Shown here: positions 1 through 8,286 of the stretch, piece by piece | Layout: each line of letters begins with the position of its first letter | Numbering within the stretch: the first letter of the stretch is position 1 | Translations under genes and position numbers: made by a program | Notes under the pieces: generated by a model | Told to the model about the DNA's origin: nothing | Databases searched by the model: none | The model's input: only the letters and a program-made list of their open reading frames with translations | Assembly (NCBI GenBank): GCA_932222125.1 | Contig: CAKNZJ010000265.1 | Location: forward strand, 1-64,000 | Length of the DNA: 64,000 nucleotides | DNA from: an uncultured Clostridia bacterium | GTDB taxonomy: Bacteria > Bacillota > Clostridia > Oscillospirales > Oscillospiraceae | Reading direction: 5' to 3'

Positions 1-11
1 CATATGCCACC

Positions 12-1755
12 TCAAAGCAACAGAACTGGCTTGCCCGCCTGCCGCGTCATATCATTGACCTCTGACACCATGGCCCGAGCCAGCACCTTTTTATCCAGCA
101 TAATATTGACCTGTATGGGCTGATTTCCACCTGCACCTCCGATTTCCTGCATGGCCTCCACCAACGCCTGTTTGATCGTGGCCAATGGGGCCTCAATGTT
201 TGTGCCGGATCGTTGATCCCCCAGGACAGCCAGAAATTCTCGGTTAGGTGGGATGACTGCACCAGTAGCAAGACGGGGGATTTTCGCCGCTGGAATTTTT
301 GGAATATTAATCCCAATACTTTTCCCGCCCACACCAGGCACCCAACTAGGGATATCAAAATGGATTTTGTTCATTTGGGATATTAGCCAATTCAAGCCCT
401 TAATAATTAAGTTTACAGCCCCCTCTAGAATTGATATAACGCCATTCCAAACGCCCTTAAAGATATTTTTTTATACCTTCCCAGGCCATGTCTCAATCGT
501 TAGTAAACACACCGGATATAAACTGAGTAACCCCAGTGAAAATCTGCTTGGCCGCATCAAGGATACCGCCTAGAGTATTTTTCACAGTATCGTAGAACCC
601 GGTTATAAAACCCTTTGCAAACTCAATGATACCGTGAATCCTGCCTCCAGTTTTCTCATCCAGCCATGTAAGGAAACTCAAAAAGCTATCCTTCACGCCG
701 TCTATCACAGCGAAAATTGCCATTTTCAAGCCATCAAACATCTTCTCAATTCCGCCGATGGCTTTCTCAATATCGCCAGAAAAAATCCCGGTGAAGAAGT
801 TAACAAACCCCTCCATGACTTTACGGACACCGTTAAGCAGTTCTTCACCACGCCCAGTGGCCACAGTAATGGCCAGCAGTAGTGCGGCAATTGCAGCAAT
901 TAAAGCCGGGATCCAAGAGCCTGTTATTAGCGCAATGCCAAGTCCCGCTGCCAAAATTCCGGATACAGATAAAAGCACGTTTTCCAGATTCCATCCGTTC
1001 TGAATTGCGTCACGGAAGCCCGCCACTAACATGGCAAGACCTCCAACTACCAGTGCAATCCCAGCAGCAATCGGCCCAAATAGTGTGTATAAGCCAAATG
1101 CGGCAGCGGCAAGACCACCAATCATTTCAATAAGATTTAGCCAGTCAACACCGTTTTCCCATGCATCTATCAGCCCGCTCCAGAAAAGGACGAGTCCACC
1201 AACAGTTAGCAGTATTCCGCCAAGCATTTTTGCAATTGTCCCTAAAACCCCTGGAAGGATTCCGCTAAGTTTCCACAGAGCAACGCCTGCACCAATTAAG
1301 AGGATTAGGGCCGCGATCTCTTTCAATTTATCAGTAATCCCATCGGTCCAGGAAAAATCAGGCGCGATCTCACCAGCAGATGCCCTACCGCCGGCGCCAC
1401 CCGTGCCACCTGCGTTTTCCGTCTGAATAGTATTGATTTCATCAAATCCAGCCAAAGACCCAGCGGCTTCTTCCGCAGCCTTTCCAACACCCTCCAAAGT
1501 ATTCTGTTCTTCATACAGATTCTTTGCGGACTTAGCAGATTTACTAATCGATGTTCCAAATAGTAAGGAAATAAACTCAGCAACGGCCCCGATAATAGCG
1601 GTCAGTAGCTTCACAAGTGTAATAAATGCGGGAATGACAACGTTCATAAGCGGCTGGGCCAGTGTAAGCAACGCGCCCTTAAGTCTGGCTATTGCCGCCC
1701 TCGCCTCATCATTGTTTGCGATTACATTGCTCATCCAGTCACGCATCTTACGCAT
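12..1755 (-). pseudogene. Decayed phage tail tape-measure gene (3' part)
   Basis: Two reading frames read as one broken gene. The upstream piece (1755 to 493, 420 residues) is rich in hydrophobic helices, as in the middle of siphophage tape-measure proteins. It ends at a TGA at 495-493, where the family would have Trp. Coding then continues in the same frame (Met-Ala-Trp-Glu-Gly-Ile-Lys) until a run of seven A (466-472 on the plus strand) shifts the frame. The 395-12 piece, beginning MNWLISQMNKIHF, restores the typical tape-measure C-terminus. The N-terminal part is also missing, because only about 550 residues remain of a protein that is usually much longer. At the window edge a GAGGTGGC ribosome-binding site precedes an ATG at 3-1, probably the start of the next tail gene. 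No other genes of this prophage lie in the window. Confidence 0.75.
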
Positions 1756-1997
1756 ATCACTTTCGGTTTCGCCATTTTGGGGTCCCCTCCTTTCATAGAT
1801 TTAGCTGCCTGCGGCGAAACAGACGGCTATGTACGGCCACAGACCATGCGGTGCGTACCCATGAATCCTTTCTTAAAAAGCCGCACTCCCTCTTTCTTAT
1901 TGCAGAGAGTTATGCTATACTGATAAACATTTCCTTGGTAGCAAGTTGACCATCATAGCCCTAATATGTCTTTAGATAAAGAGGAGGCAAATTCCCC

Positions 1998-3440
1998 ATG
2001 CATGATTTCATTGGCACAATTTTCTATGTATTCCAGCAGGCTATCCCTCCTGCTTTGATTTGCTTAGCAATAGGGGCAGTACTGCTCGTTCTGCTGAAGC
2101 GGAAACACCGACAGGAGGGAACACAGTTTCCAAAAGGACAAGCTGTGGCCGTCCTGTTGCTGCTGTGCTACTTGGGTGGACTGGTCGCCATCACGTTTAT
2201 GAACCGAATGGGAAACGGTATGCGAATGTATCAGCTTTGTCCATTTCTGGCGTTTTGGGAAGCATGGAACGCCTTTACACTTCAGGTCTGGCTGAACCCC
2301 CTGCTGAACATCGCCATGTTTGTTCCTTTGGGCGTGTTTCTCCCCTTGGCGGCAAAACCCTTTCGACGGTGGTACTGGATGTTGGCGGCGGGTGCAGGAA
2401 CATCCCTTATCATCGAAGTGGCCCAGTACATCCTTGGCCGCGGACAAGCCGATGTGGACGATCTCATTTGCAATACTTTAGGGGCTATGTTGGGGTACTG
2501 CCTGTGTATGTTGTTCGTCAGCTTGTCAGGCAAACGATGGAAAACTGCCGGAGCCTATGCCTTACTCCCGGCCTTGTCCATTGTGGCCCTGACGGGCGTG
2601 TTCCTTGTCTACCATTTCCAGCCCTATGGTAATCTGGAAGAGGCCCCAATCTATGCCGCCGACACCAAAGGAGTGGAGTGGGTACAGGAATGTGCGTTGT
2701 CCGATGAGCCGGGGCCGTCCGAGGTATATTGGACGGAATCCTTTACCACAGAGAGTTGTGATGCTTTTGCTGTTGATTTTCTTGGACGGCAGGGCGCAGA
2801 AATCAATTTTGGCAGCCCCGATGTAAATTACTATGACAACACCACCTACTACTCTGACCACCACACATATAGCCTAATCGTCAATCACAATGACCGCTCC
2901 TATAAGTACACAGATTATCGGGTAGACAGCGACTTGCGTTATAGCGACAAAGGCGGGAGAATTACAGAAAATGAACTTCGCACCGCCCTGGGGACGTTGG
3001 GCATTGATGTACCTGACGCAGCCCAATTTGTTACTGTGGATGAGGAAAGGGGCGAGTATGCGTTCCGAGCGGAATGTGTGGTGGAAGATGGTGTACTGAC
3101 CGCCGGTGAGTTGACCTGCCACATTGCGGAGGGCGGCATTCTCTATGAGGTGGACAACGCCCTCTCTGTCAGCACCCTTCACGGAGATGCCACTGTGATT
3201 TCTTCCCAAGAGGCTTATGACCTCCTCTGTGCAGGCCGGTTCTCCTGGCGGGACGTGCCTATGTTCGACTACTTAAAGCCCAATCAGGTGCGGGTCACCG
3301 CCTGTGATTTGGAATACATGGCCGACAGCAAAGGGTTCCGTCAGCCGGTCTATGTCTTTACCCTCTCGGACGACCGCGATGCGGAACTGCGCGGCGGCAA
3401 CGGTTGGACTACCTTTGTCCCCGCACTGTCCGGGTCATGA
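1998..3440 (+). CDS. VanZ-family membrane protein with long extracellular C-terminal part
   Basis: The protein has 480 residues. Residues 1-185 form the VanZ-like module: five or so hydrophobic segments with the family signatures NIAMFVPLGVFLP and EVAQ...GRGQADVDDLICNTLG. VanZ proteins are membrane proteins linked to teicoplanin resistance and peptide resistance, and their biochemical role is unsettled. One more membrane segment near residues 190-208 leads into about 270 hydrophilic residues rich in Asp and Tyr that I do not recognise. They are predicted to lie outside the cell. The start is supported by AGAGGAGG 10 bases upstream. The gene stands alone between prophage and mobile-element relics, which suggests acquisition. 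The call for the N-terminal half is firm; the function of the C-terminal half is unknown. Confidence 0.75.
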   Translation: MHDFIGTIFYVFQQAIPPALICLAIGAVLLVLLKRKHRQEGTQFPKGQAVAVLLLLCYLGGLVAITFMNRMGNGMRMYQLCPFLAFWEAWNAFTLQVWLNPLLNIAMFVPLGVFLPLAAKPFRRWYWMLAAGAGTSLIIEVAQYILGRGQADVDDLICNTLGAMLGYCLCMLFVSLSGKRWKTAGAYALLPALSIVALTGVFLVYHFQPYGNLEEAPIYAADTKGVEWVQECALSDEPGPSEVYWTESFTTESCDAFAVDFLGRQGAEINFGSPDVNYYDNTTYYSDHHTYSLIVNHNDRSYKYTDYRVDSDLRYSDKGGRITENELRTALGTLGIDVPDAAQFVTVDEERGEYAFRAECVVEDGVLTAGELTCHIAEGGILYEVDNALSVSTLHGDATVISSQEAYDLLCAGRFSWRDVPMFDYLKPNQVRVTACDLEYMADSKGFRQPVYVFTLSDDRDAELRGGNGWTTFVPALSGS

Positions 3441-3549
3441 GTGAATCAATTACCGTTCATAAAATCGTAGTATTCAAATTTTGATATATCGGCAGTGCGC
3501 TACACTCAAATCAGGGCGGGAGCATCATTGAAGATGTTCCCGCCCTGTG

Positions 3550-3726
3550 CTATGCCTGTGCCTTTTGTCCTGCGTCCCGCTGTGCTTTCCACTCGGCAAA
3601 TTCCCTCTGCCCTTCCTCGCTCTCGAAAAAGGCTTGAATCTCAGGGCGCAGCATCCGGGCCAGGGCTTCCACTTCATGGAGGGATATTCCTGTGCAGTAG
3701 TCGTTTGGCTTCCTTTTTCGTGCCAT
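3550..3726 (-). CDS. Small mobile-element-type protein, 58 residues
   Basis: The product is a highly charged 58-residue protein beginning MARKRKPNDY. Its core ALARMLRPEIQAFF is followed by SEEGQREFAEWKAQ. I know this pattern only from short hypothetical genes in integrative elements of Firmicutes, and I cannot assign a function. A GGGGGCGG tract lies upstream of the ATG. The same frame is open upstream to about 4011 and begins there with a zinc-ribbon-like segment (MFCKQCRKGAP), so a longer 153-residue product cannot be excluded. However, the intervening part reads like an out-of-frame translation of another relic. A homologous second copy lies at 6590-6772 on the other strand. Confidence 0.45.
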   Translation of the reverse strand: MARKRKPNDYCTGISLHEVEALARMLRPEIQAFFESEEGQREFAEWKAQRDAGQKAQA

Positions 3727-3742
3727 AGGAGCCGCCCCCATT

Positions 3743-3947
3743 CTAAAACTGCCCCTTGTCGAGCAGATAGCCTTGGAACACCGTCCGTCCCCGGTGATGA
3801 AGCGCGTCTTTGGATATCTGCTCGGCGGAGCTGACGTTGTCCAAGATGACTTGGGACAGCACCTCCGCCACCTCGTCACAGGCGACAAGCTTTGACCTGG
3901 CGAAATAGCATTTTGCGCCCCACAGTGTGGATAAAAGTTGCTTCCAT
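3743..3947 (-). pseudogene. Frameshifted small gene of a mobile element
   Basis: Reading from the ATG at 3947, preceded by AAAGGAG, gives MEATFIHTVGRKMLFRQVK and then a quick stop. Moving one frame near 3889-3893 gives a long plausible continuation, LVACDEVAEVLSQVILDN and onward, ending GYLLDKGQF at the TAG at 3745-3743. The two halves together would make a protein of about 67 residues ending 16 bases upstream of the next small gene (start 3726), as in an operon. An overlapping third frame from 3981 encodes a zinc-ribbon-like start (CKQC...PHCGA) in which one expected Cys is Tyr. I read the stretch as an eroded fragment of an integrative element. Confidence 0.5.
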
Positions 3948-4056
3948 CAGGCGCTCCTTTCCTGCATTGTTTGCAAAACATAATGATCAGCGCTTCTCCT
4001 ATCTGAGGCATTTTATATATTTTTATAGTATCAATAATCCTTGGAGAGGCCTACTA

Positions 4057-4072
4057 TTTTTCGACCTTTTTC
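4057..4072 (-). repeat. Left copy of a 16-base inverted flanking sequence
   Basis: On the minus strand this reads GAAAAAGGTCGAAAAA. The same sequence with one change occurs on the plus strand at 6006-6021, so the pair brackets the secreted-protein gene in inverted orientation. It could mark the ends of an inserted cassette, or be two copies of a regulatory site. No transposase lies between the copies. Confidence 0.4.
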
Positions 4073-4095
4073 TCCATTTGATGATTAAGGCATAA

Positions 4096-4127
4096 GGAAA
4101 GGGAGTAGGCTTAACCTACTCCCTTCC
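4096..4127. terminator. Hairpin terminator downstream of the secreted-protein gene
   Basis: The arms GGAAAGGGAGTAGG and CCTACTCCCTTCC pair around a five-base loop with one bulged A. It lies about 70 bases past the stop of the minus-strand gene ending at 4195. Moderately T-rich sequence follows on both strands, so it may work in both directions. Confidence 0.7.
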
Positions 4128-4194
4128 GTCTTCAAATATTTTTGCTCTATTCTACGCCGTTTTAGGTGTGTGCATAATATGTTTAACTGATAGT

Positions 4195-5925
4195 TTACCT
4201 GGGAAATACACCTATGGTGCCGAATACATAATTTTTGGATGGATCCAGAGCCTTTCCATTCACTGTCACACTATGCTTTTGCATACCAGTTATAGTAAAG
4301 TGATCTGTGACCTTTATGTTGGCCGCATTTAAATTATTGATCAGCAGTTCTCCCCAGTAATTAATATATTGGCCCTCGCCTATATGCTGAGAAAATTTTA
4401 CGTTTCCGTTCGTATCAGATACCGTAATAACAAAGATGTCAGTAAAAGTCGAAGATACGTTTTTATTATAGAAAACAGGTGTAAAACTAACATCACCCTC
4501 GTTGTCTACGACAGCCGTAAAAGTTGCCCTTCCTGCATCGGGATCGGCTCCTAAGCAAATTGTAGCGCTATACTGTCTTGCAAATTCGTCTAAAATAATG
4601 CCTGATTCAGTAAAAGTTAACGATTCTCCCGCTTTAATAGCGGATAGATTGATATGCAAACTACTTGCGTTCATATCAGAAACGGTTAAAGCATCCCCGG
4701 CCTGTATCCTCATATTATTTAATCCATCTACAATATTGGTGGAACCAGTTTTTGCATCATCTCCTTCTCGAACGCTAACCGAGCCTTTTACTGTTCCATC
4801 CGGGTTATGTATATTGAACGTGTAGTTATCATCAAATGTGCCGCTCCAATAACGCCCCTTTCCCAATTTTAAATACCCATCTGACCCCATTTCCATAGTG
4901 ATCTCGCTCATACCTTCAGAGGTATCGAGATACATAGATGCGGGGTATCGGAGGCTGCGTTGCACTGGCTCCTCTCTACGTATCTGTGTGCTGTAAAATT
5001 GGTATCTTAGATCTGGATCAATCGGAGTGCCATTGAGTGTAACCTGACTATTCTGTATAACGATTATATTAATACCGTCTCCGAATCCGATTTCAAGATC
5101 ATTCAGCTCCTGAATCAGAGTATCGGCCACACTCGCTGAATCACCGTTAAATATAATTTTTGAATACATGATTTCTCCACTCATGTGAGTAACCGTTATG
5201 ATATAGGTATCATCAAACCGGGATTTATCAAAAGATACTTTCTCAAATTCGACTTTGTGATTACGGATATCTTCACTAACATATCGGGTAGAAAACTTAA
5301 AGTCACTGTCCTGTGCTCCCAAGGAGAATATACCCGGATACTGAAACTCAGAGGCGCCACTATTCAGTTCCACAATACCGCTTGAATCAAACACATAATA
5401 TTTCTGATTCATGGTGGCATGTCCATTAATTCTGGCCTTTAGATTGTTTGTTGCCGTTATTTTCATATAACAGCCTACCGTTATATTTGCTTTACTTAAT
5501 CCATTGTAAAATTGTATACCCCAGTATTCTACATACTGTCCTCCGCCAATACTCGTAGAAAGCAGCTTTGTTCCGCTTTTGTCATATACTTCTATCGTAT
5601 ATGAGCCACCCTGGACAGGACCATAAGCATGTCCAAAATCAGAGAATACAATTCTGTCGCCTGATCCTACGGTTACGTTGAAACCCAGCATATCTTCCCC
5701 ATTACATATAAAATCAATATAGGCTGGATAGGGCACATATTTTTCATCCATACTGCTTGGGGCATAGGAATCCTGTACAGCATTGGATCTGGACAAAAGC
5801 TGCGTGGCAGTAGTTGAAGATTCTGAATTTGGCAATTCATACGCACTTGCGTTATAGCCTAAGCTAGATCCTACCAAAGCAGCAGTCACCAAAGCCGATA
5901 CTATTTTGACGATGCGCATTTTCAT
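4195..5925 (-). CDS. Secreted protein with four related beta-rich repeats
   Basis: The protein has 576 residues. A signal peptide covers residues 1-29 (KMRIVK, a hydrophobic core, then cleavage near YNASA). The rest falls into about four units of 115-130 residues (roughly 60-185, 190-315, 320-445 and 450-576). Each has a strand-rich start, a segment such as GGGQYVEYWGIQFYNGL or GEGQYINYWGELLINNL, and a closing motif of the type VTVNGKALDPSKNYVF. There is no LPXTG motif, membrane anchor or catalytic motif, so it is probably released or bound to the surface non-covalently. GGAGG precedes the ATG. The gene is clearly richer in A+T than its surroundings, which points to transfer. I do not recognise the family; a binding or adhesive role is only a guess. 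Confidence 0.7.
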   Translation of the reverse strand: MKMRIVKIVSALVTAALVGSSLGYNASAYELPNSESSTTATQLLSRSNAVQDSYAPSSMDEKYVPYPAYIDFICNGEDMLGFNVTVGSGDRIVFSDFGHAYGPVQGGSYTIEVYDKSGTKLLSTSIGGGQYVEYWGIQFYNGLSKANITVGCYMKITATNNLKARINGHATMNQKYYVFDSSGIVELNSGASEFQYPGIFSLGAQDSDFKFSTRYVSEDIRNHKVEFEKVSFDKSRFDDTYIITVTHMSGEIMYSKIIFNGDSASVADTLIQELNDLEIGFGDGINIIVIQNSQVTLNGTPIDPDLRYQFYSTQIRREEPVQRSLRYPASMYLDTSEGMSEITMEMGSDGYLKLGKGRYWSGTFDDNYTFNIHNPDGTVKGSVSVREGDDAKTGSTNIVDGLNNMRIQAGDALTVSDMNASSLHINLSAIKAGESLTFTESGIILDEFARQYSATICLGADPDAGRATFTAVVDNEGDVSFTPVFYNKNVSSTFTDIFVITVSDTNGNVKFSQHIGEGQYINYWGELLINNLNAANIKVTDHFTITGMQKHSVTVNGKALDPSKNYVFGTIGVFPR

Positions 5926-5968
5926 TTAAAAACCTCCATTCAATATAATAATATGTTCACTTGCTATA

Positions 5969-6008
5969 TTCAACATTATACCCTATAAATGGAAAGTACA
6001 ATGTTGAA
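5969..6008. promoter_or_regulatory. Promoter and inverted repeat upstream of the secreted-protein gene
   Basis: On the minus strand a TATAAT (5980-5975) lies 15 bases below TTGTAC (6001-5996), a short-spaced promoter for the gene starting at 5925. The whole is framed by a 9-base inverted repeat, TTCAACATT at 5969-5977 and AATGTTGAA at 6000-6008, which could be an operator. A similar block (TACCCTGTATATGGAAA) recurs at 6058-6074, so the promoter region may be partly duplicated. Confidence 0.4.
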
Positions 6009-6021
6009 AAAGGTCGAAAAT
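6006..6021 (+). repeat. Right copy of the 16-base inverted flanking sequence
   Basis: Reads GAAAAAGGTCGAAAAT and matches the reverse complement of 4057-4072 at 15 of 16 positions. It overlaps the right arm of the inverted repeat in the promoter region of the secreted-protein gene, so a regulatory role is as likely as a cassette end. Confidence 0.4.
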
Positions 6022-6103
6022 ATCTGCATCTTGAAATAATTTCATTGTTTTATGTTGTACCCTGTATATGGAAATGGGGATGATATTATTTTAACGTGCG
6101 CAG

Positions 6104-6357
6104 CTATGCTAAATAATAATCTGCAAAATGAAAGCCATCCTCATCAGGCAGCAAAGCCAATGGGAAAGTATGCCCCATCATCAATAATTTCCTTTCCAGA
6201 TCGGCGGGGCGGTTATTGTCATCCTTTGCAATTCTGCCCCCGCCAATGACTTCTCTTTTTTCTCCGGCAGAGAGGACAGGGCTTCGGCAAGCTCACCGTT
6301 AGAGAGGATAATCCCCTGACCGCATATCATAACCTGGTATTGCCCAAAGTCGGTCAT
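6104..6357 (-). pseudogene. Frameshifted small mobile-element gene
   Basis: From the ATG at 6357, with AAAGGGGGC upstream, the frame reads MTDFGQYQVMICGQGIILSN through LPEKK and then goes out of phase at a run of six A (6256-6261 on the plus strand). In the shifted frame it continues convincingly as REVIGGGRIAKDDNNRPADL through PLALLPDEDGFHFADYYLA to a TAG at 6106-6104. The intact product would be about 84 residues. I know such small proteins only as hypothetical cargo of conjugative elements. The single-base change in a homopolymer could be real decay or a sequencing error. Confidence 0.55.
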
Positions 6358-6589
6358 GAAAAGCCCCCTTTCTGAATGATTTTATAGCATGCAAGCAATA
6401 TATTACATTTTCCCTTTTTACAGAATCCTTTGAATGGCTGCTATGCCCGGTGGATCTATGCCCTGTTGGGCGATTTTTGTTGTTCCCCGCGGCCCAAAAA
6501 TTTTTCTTCACTTTTTTCTCTGCAGAAAGCGGCTTTGCGCGCAAAACCTGTGCCACTGAACGCTCTGTTAGCGGAAAGGGGGAACTTAT

Positions 6590-6772
6590 CTGCCAAAAGA
6601 ACAGGCTAAAATTAAAACTGAGCCCTGTCAAATTGAGCTGCCGCAAGCTATCATAGAAACCTTTGCCCGTTTTCTCCTCCCTGAGATACGAAAATACTAT
6701 GACAGTGAACAGGGCCATCGGGAGTTTACGGAGTGGCAGGAAATACAAGGGAAGGGAATCAGCGAGGATTAA
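6590..6772 (+). CDS. Second copy of the small mobile-element protein, start codon lost or CTG
   Basis: An open frame of 60 codons, too poor in start codons to be called normally, runs from CTG at 6590 to TAA at 6772. AAAGGGGGA stands at the right distance before the CTG. The protein contains ETFARFLLPEIRKYYDSEQG followed by HREFTEWQEI, which aligns with the 58-residue protein at 3550-3726 (ALARMLRPEIQAFFESEEGQ, REFAEWKAQ). The ATG has probably mutated to CTG, so this may be a weakly expressed gene or a fresh pseudogene. A strong terminator follows 10 bases after the stop, as expected for a former transcription unit. Function unknown. Confidence 0.45.
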   Translation: MPKEQAKIKTEPCQIELPQAIIETFARFLLPEIRKYYDSEQGHREFTEWQEIQGKGISED

Positions 6773-6782
6773 AGCGATATGT

Positions 6783-6822
6783 AAAAGCAGGGAACAAGCC
6801 ACAAATCTTGTTCCCTGCTTTT
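6783..6822. terminator. Strong bidirectional terminator
   Basis: AAAAGCAGGGAACAAG pairs perfectly with CTTGTTCCCTGCTTTT around an eight-base loop. It follows the small plus-strand frame ending at 6772 and would also stop minus-strand transcription coming from dapL. Confidence 0.85.
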
Positions 6823-6960
6823 GCTTATATACTACGGTTTCAGAGGAAAAACCACGTGAAGCAACAAAAAATTTTAAAAAATTATAGCACGGCTTTATGA
6901 CCCTGGTATTTCGTACTATCAGACGGATAGATAACCGCCCTTTGGCTGCCCCGTCACTTT

Positions 6961-8178
6961 TTACAAAACAGCCTTGATGCGCTCCACCGCCTCCCGAGTG
7001 GCGTCCGCATCGCCAAAGGCGGTGACCCGGATATATCCCTCGCCGCTGGGGCCAAACCCTGCCCCAGGCGTGGTGACCACACAGGCCCGCTTTAAAATCA
7101 AGTCGAAGAAATCCCATGAGCCGATGCCCTCCGGCGTCCGCACCCACAAGTAAGGGGCGTTTACCCCGCCATACACCGTCAGTCCGGCGGCACTCAGCCC
7201 CTCCTTGATGACCTTGGCGTTATTGAGATAGTAGGCAATAGCCGCCTTGGTCTGGGCCTGACCCTCTGGAGAGAACACGGCTTCCGCCCCTCGCTGAACC
7301 ACATAGGGCACACCATTGAACTTGGTGCCCTGACGCCGGTTCCACAGCGCGTTGAGAGAAGCGCCATCCCGCTCCAGCGCCTTTGGCACTACAGTGTAGG
7401 CGCACCGGGTACCGGTAAAACCGGCTGTCTTGGAAAAGGAGCGAAACTCAATGGCGCAGGTCTTGGCTCCCTCCACCTCAAAGATGGAGTGGGGCACCTC
7501 AGGCTGGGTGATAAACGCCTCGTAGGCTGAGTCATAGAGGATGACGCTGCCGTTGGCGTTGGCGTAATCCACCCATACCTTCAACTGCTCCCTGGTGGCC
7601 GCCGTACCCGTGGGATTATTGGGAGAGCAGATATAGATAAGATCTGCCACTCTGTCTTTTGGCACCTCTGGGAAAAAGCCATTTTCTGCCGTGCATGGCA
7701 GATAGACCAAGTTGCTCCACCGCTCCCCATCAAATTCCCCGGCCCGTCCGGCCATGGCATTTGTGTCCACATAGACGGGATACACCGGGTCACACACCGC
7801 CACCACATTGTCCACGGCAAAGATATCCCCAATGTTGCCGCAATCGCTTTTGGCCCCATCGGACACAAATATCTCATCATCGGCAATATGCACTCCATGG
7901 GCCCGGTAAGAATTCTGGATTGCAAATCGCAAGAAGTCGTAAGCACAGCAGGTCTCCTCGCAGTAGCCCCGGAAGGTATCCTTGTGCCCCATCTCCTCTG
8001 CCGCCTTCTTCATGGCCTCTACCACCGCCGGGGCCAAGGGCTGGGTTACATCCCCGATTCCAAGCCGAATCAACGGCATGGGGGTGCCCTCCGCTGAAAA
8101 GGCCCGTACCCGGCGGCCAATCTCCGGAAAGAGGTAGCCCCCTGGCAATTTCAGAAAATTTTGATTGATATGCGCCAT
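6961..8178 (-). CDS. dapL: LL-diaminopimelate aminotransferase
   Basis: A PLP-dependent class I/II aminotransferase that converts tetrahydrodipicolinate and glutamate to LL-diaminopimelate in one step, for lysine and peptidoglycan synthesis in the cytoplasm. The 405-residue length fits the family. The N-terminus MAHINQNFLKLPGGYLFPEI is typical of DapL. SPNNPTGT and the PLP-lysine region SFSKTAGFTGTR are present. I place the start at 8178 because GGGAGAGTGG stands just before this ATG and family members start here; a GTG six codons upstream is the alternative. It lies 108 bases downstream of dapF, so the two form a lysine/DAP unit. Presence of DapL implies the short DapL route rather than the succinylase or acetylase routes. 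Confidence 0.93.
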   Translation of the reverse strand: MAHINQNFLKLPGGYLFPEIGRRVRAFSAEGTPMPLIRLGIGDVTQPLAPAVVEAMKKAAEEMGHKDTFRGYCEETCCAYDFLRFAIQNSYRAHGVHIADDEIFVSDGAKSDCGNIGDIFAVDNVVAVCDPVYPVYVDTNAMAGRAGEFDGERWSNLVYLPCTAENGFFPEVPKDRVADLIYICSPNNPTGTAATREQLKVWVDYANANGSVILYDSAYEAFITQPEVPHSIFEVEGAKTCAIEFRSFSKTAGFTGTRCAYTVVPKALERDGASLNALWNRRQGTKFNGVPYVVQRGAEAVFSPEGQAQTKAAIAYYLNNAKVIKEGLSAAGLTVYGGVNAPYLWVRTPEGIGSWDFFDLILKRACVVTTPGAGFGPSGEGYIRVTAFGDADATREAVERIKAVL

Positions 8179-8286
8179 TTTTCCACTCTCCCACACAATT
8201 TTGAATTGTTTTTTATTTTACAGGAACTCCCTACCTGCGTCAATGCGCAAGATGTAAAATATTTTCCTTCTCCGTCATGTCAACCA

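Noticed and set aside
12..495. Programmed frameshift on the seven-A run of the tape-measure gene
   Set aside because: An in-frame TGA stands upstream of the run and no stem follows, so it is decay or a sequencing slip, not a programmed site.
4057..6021. Insertion sequence
   Set aside because: No transposase is encoded between the inverted copies and no target-site duplication is evident.
6299..7147. Long minus-strand open frame of 282 codons
   Set aside because: It overlaps dapL in another frame and crosses the strong terminator at 6783-6822; its composition is not protein-like.
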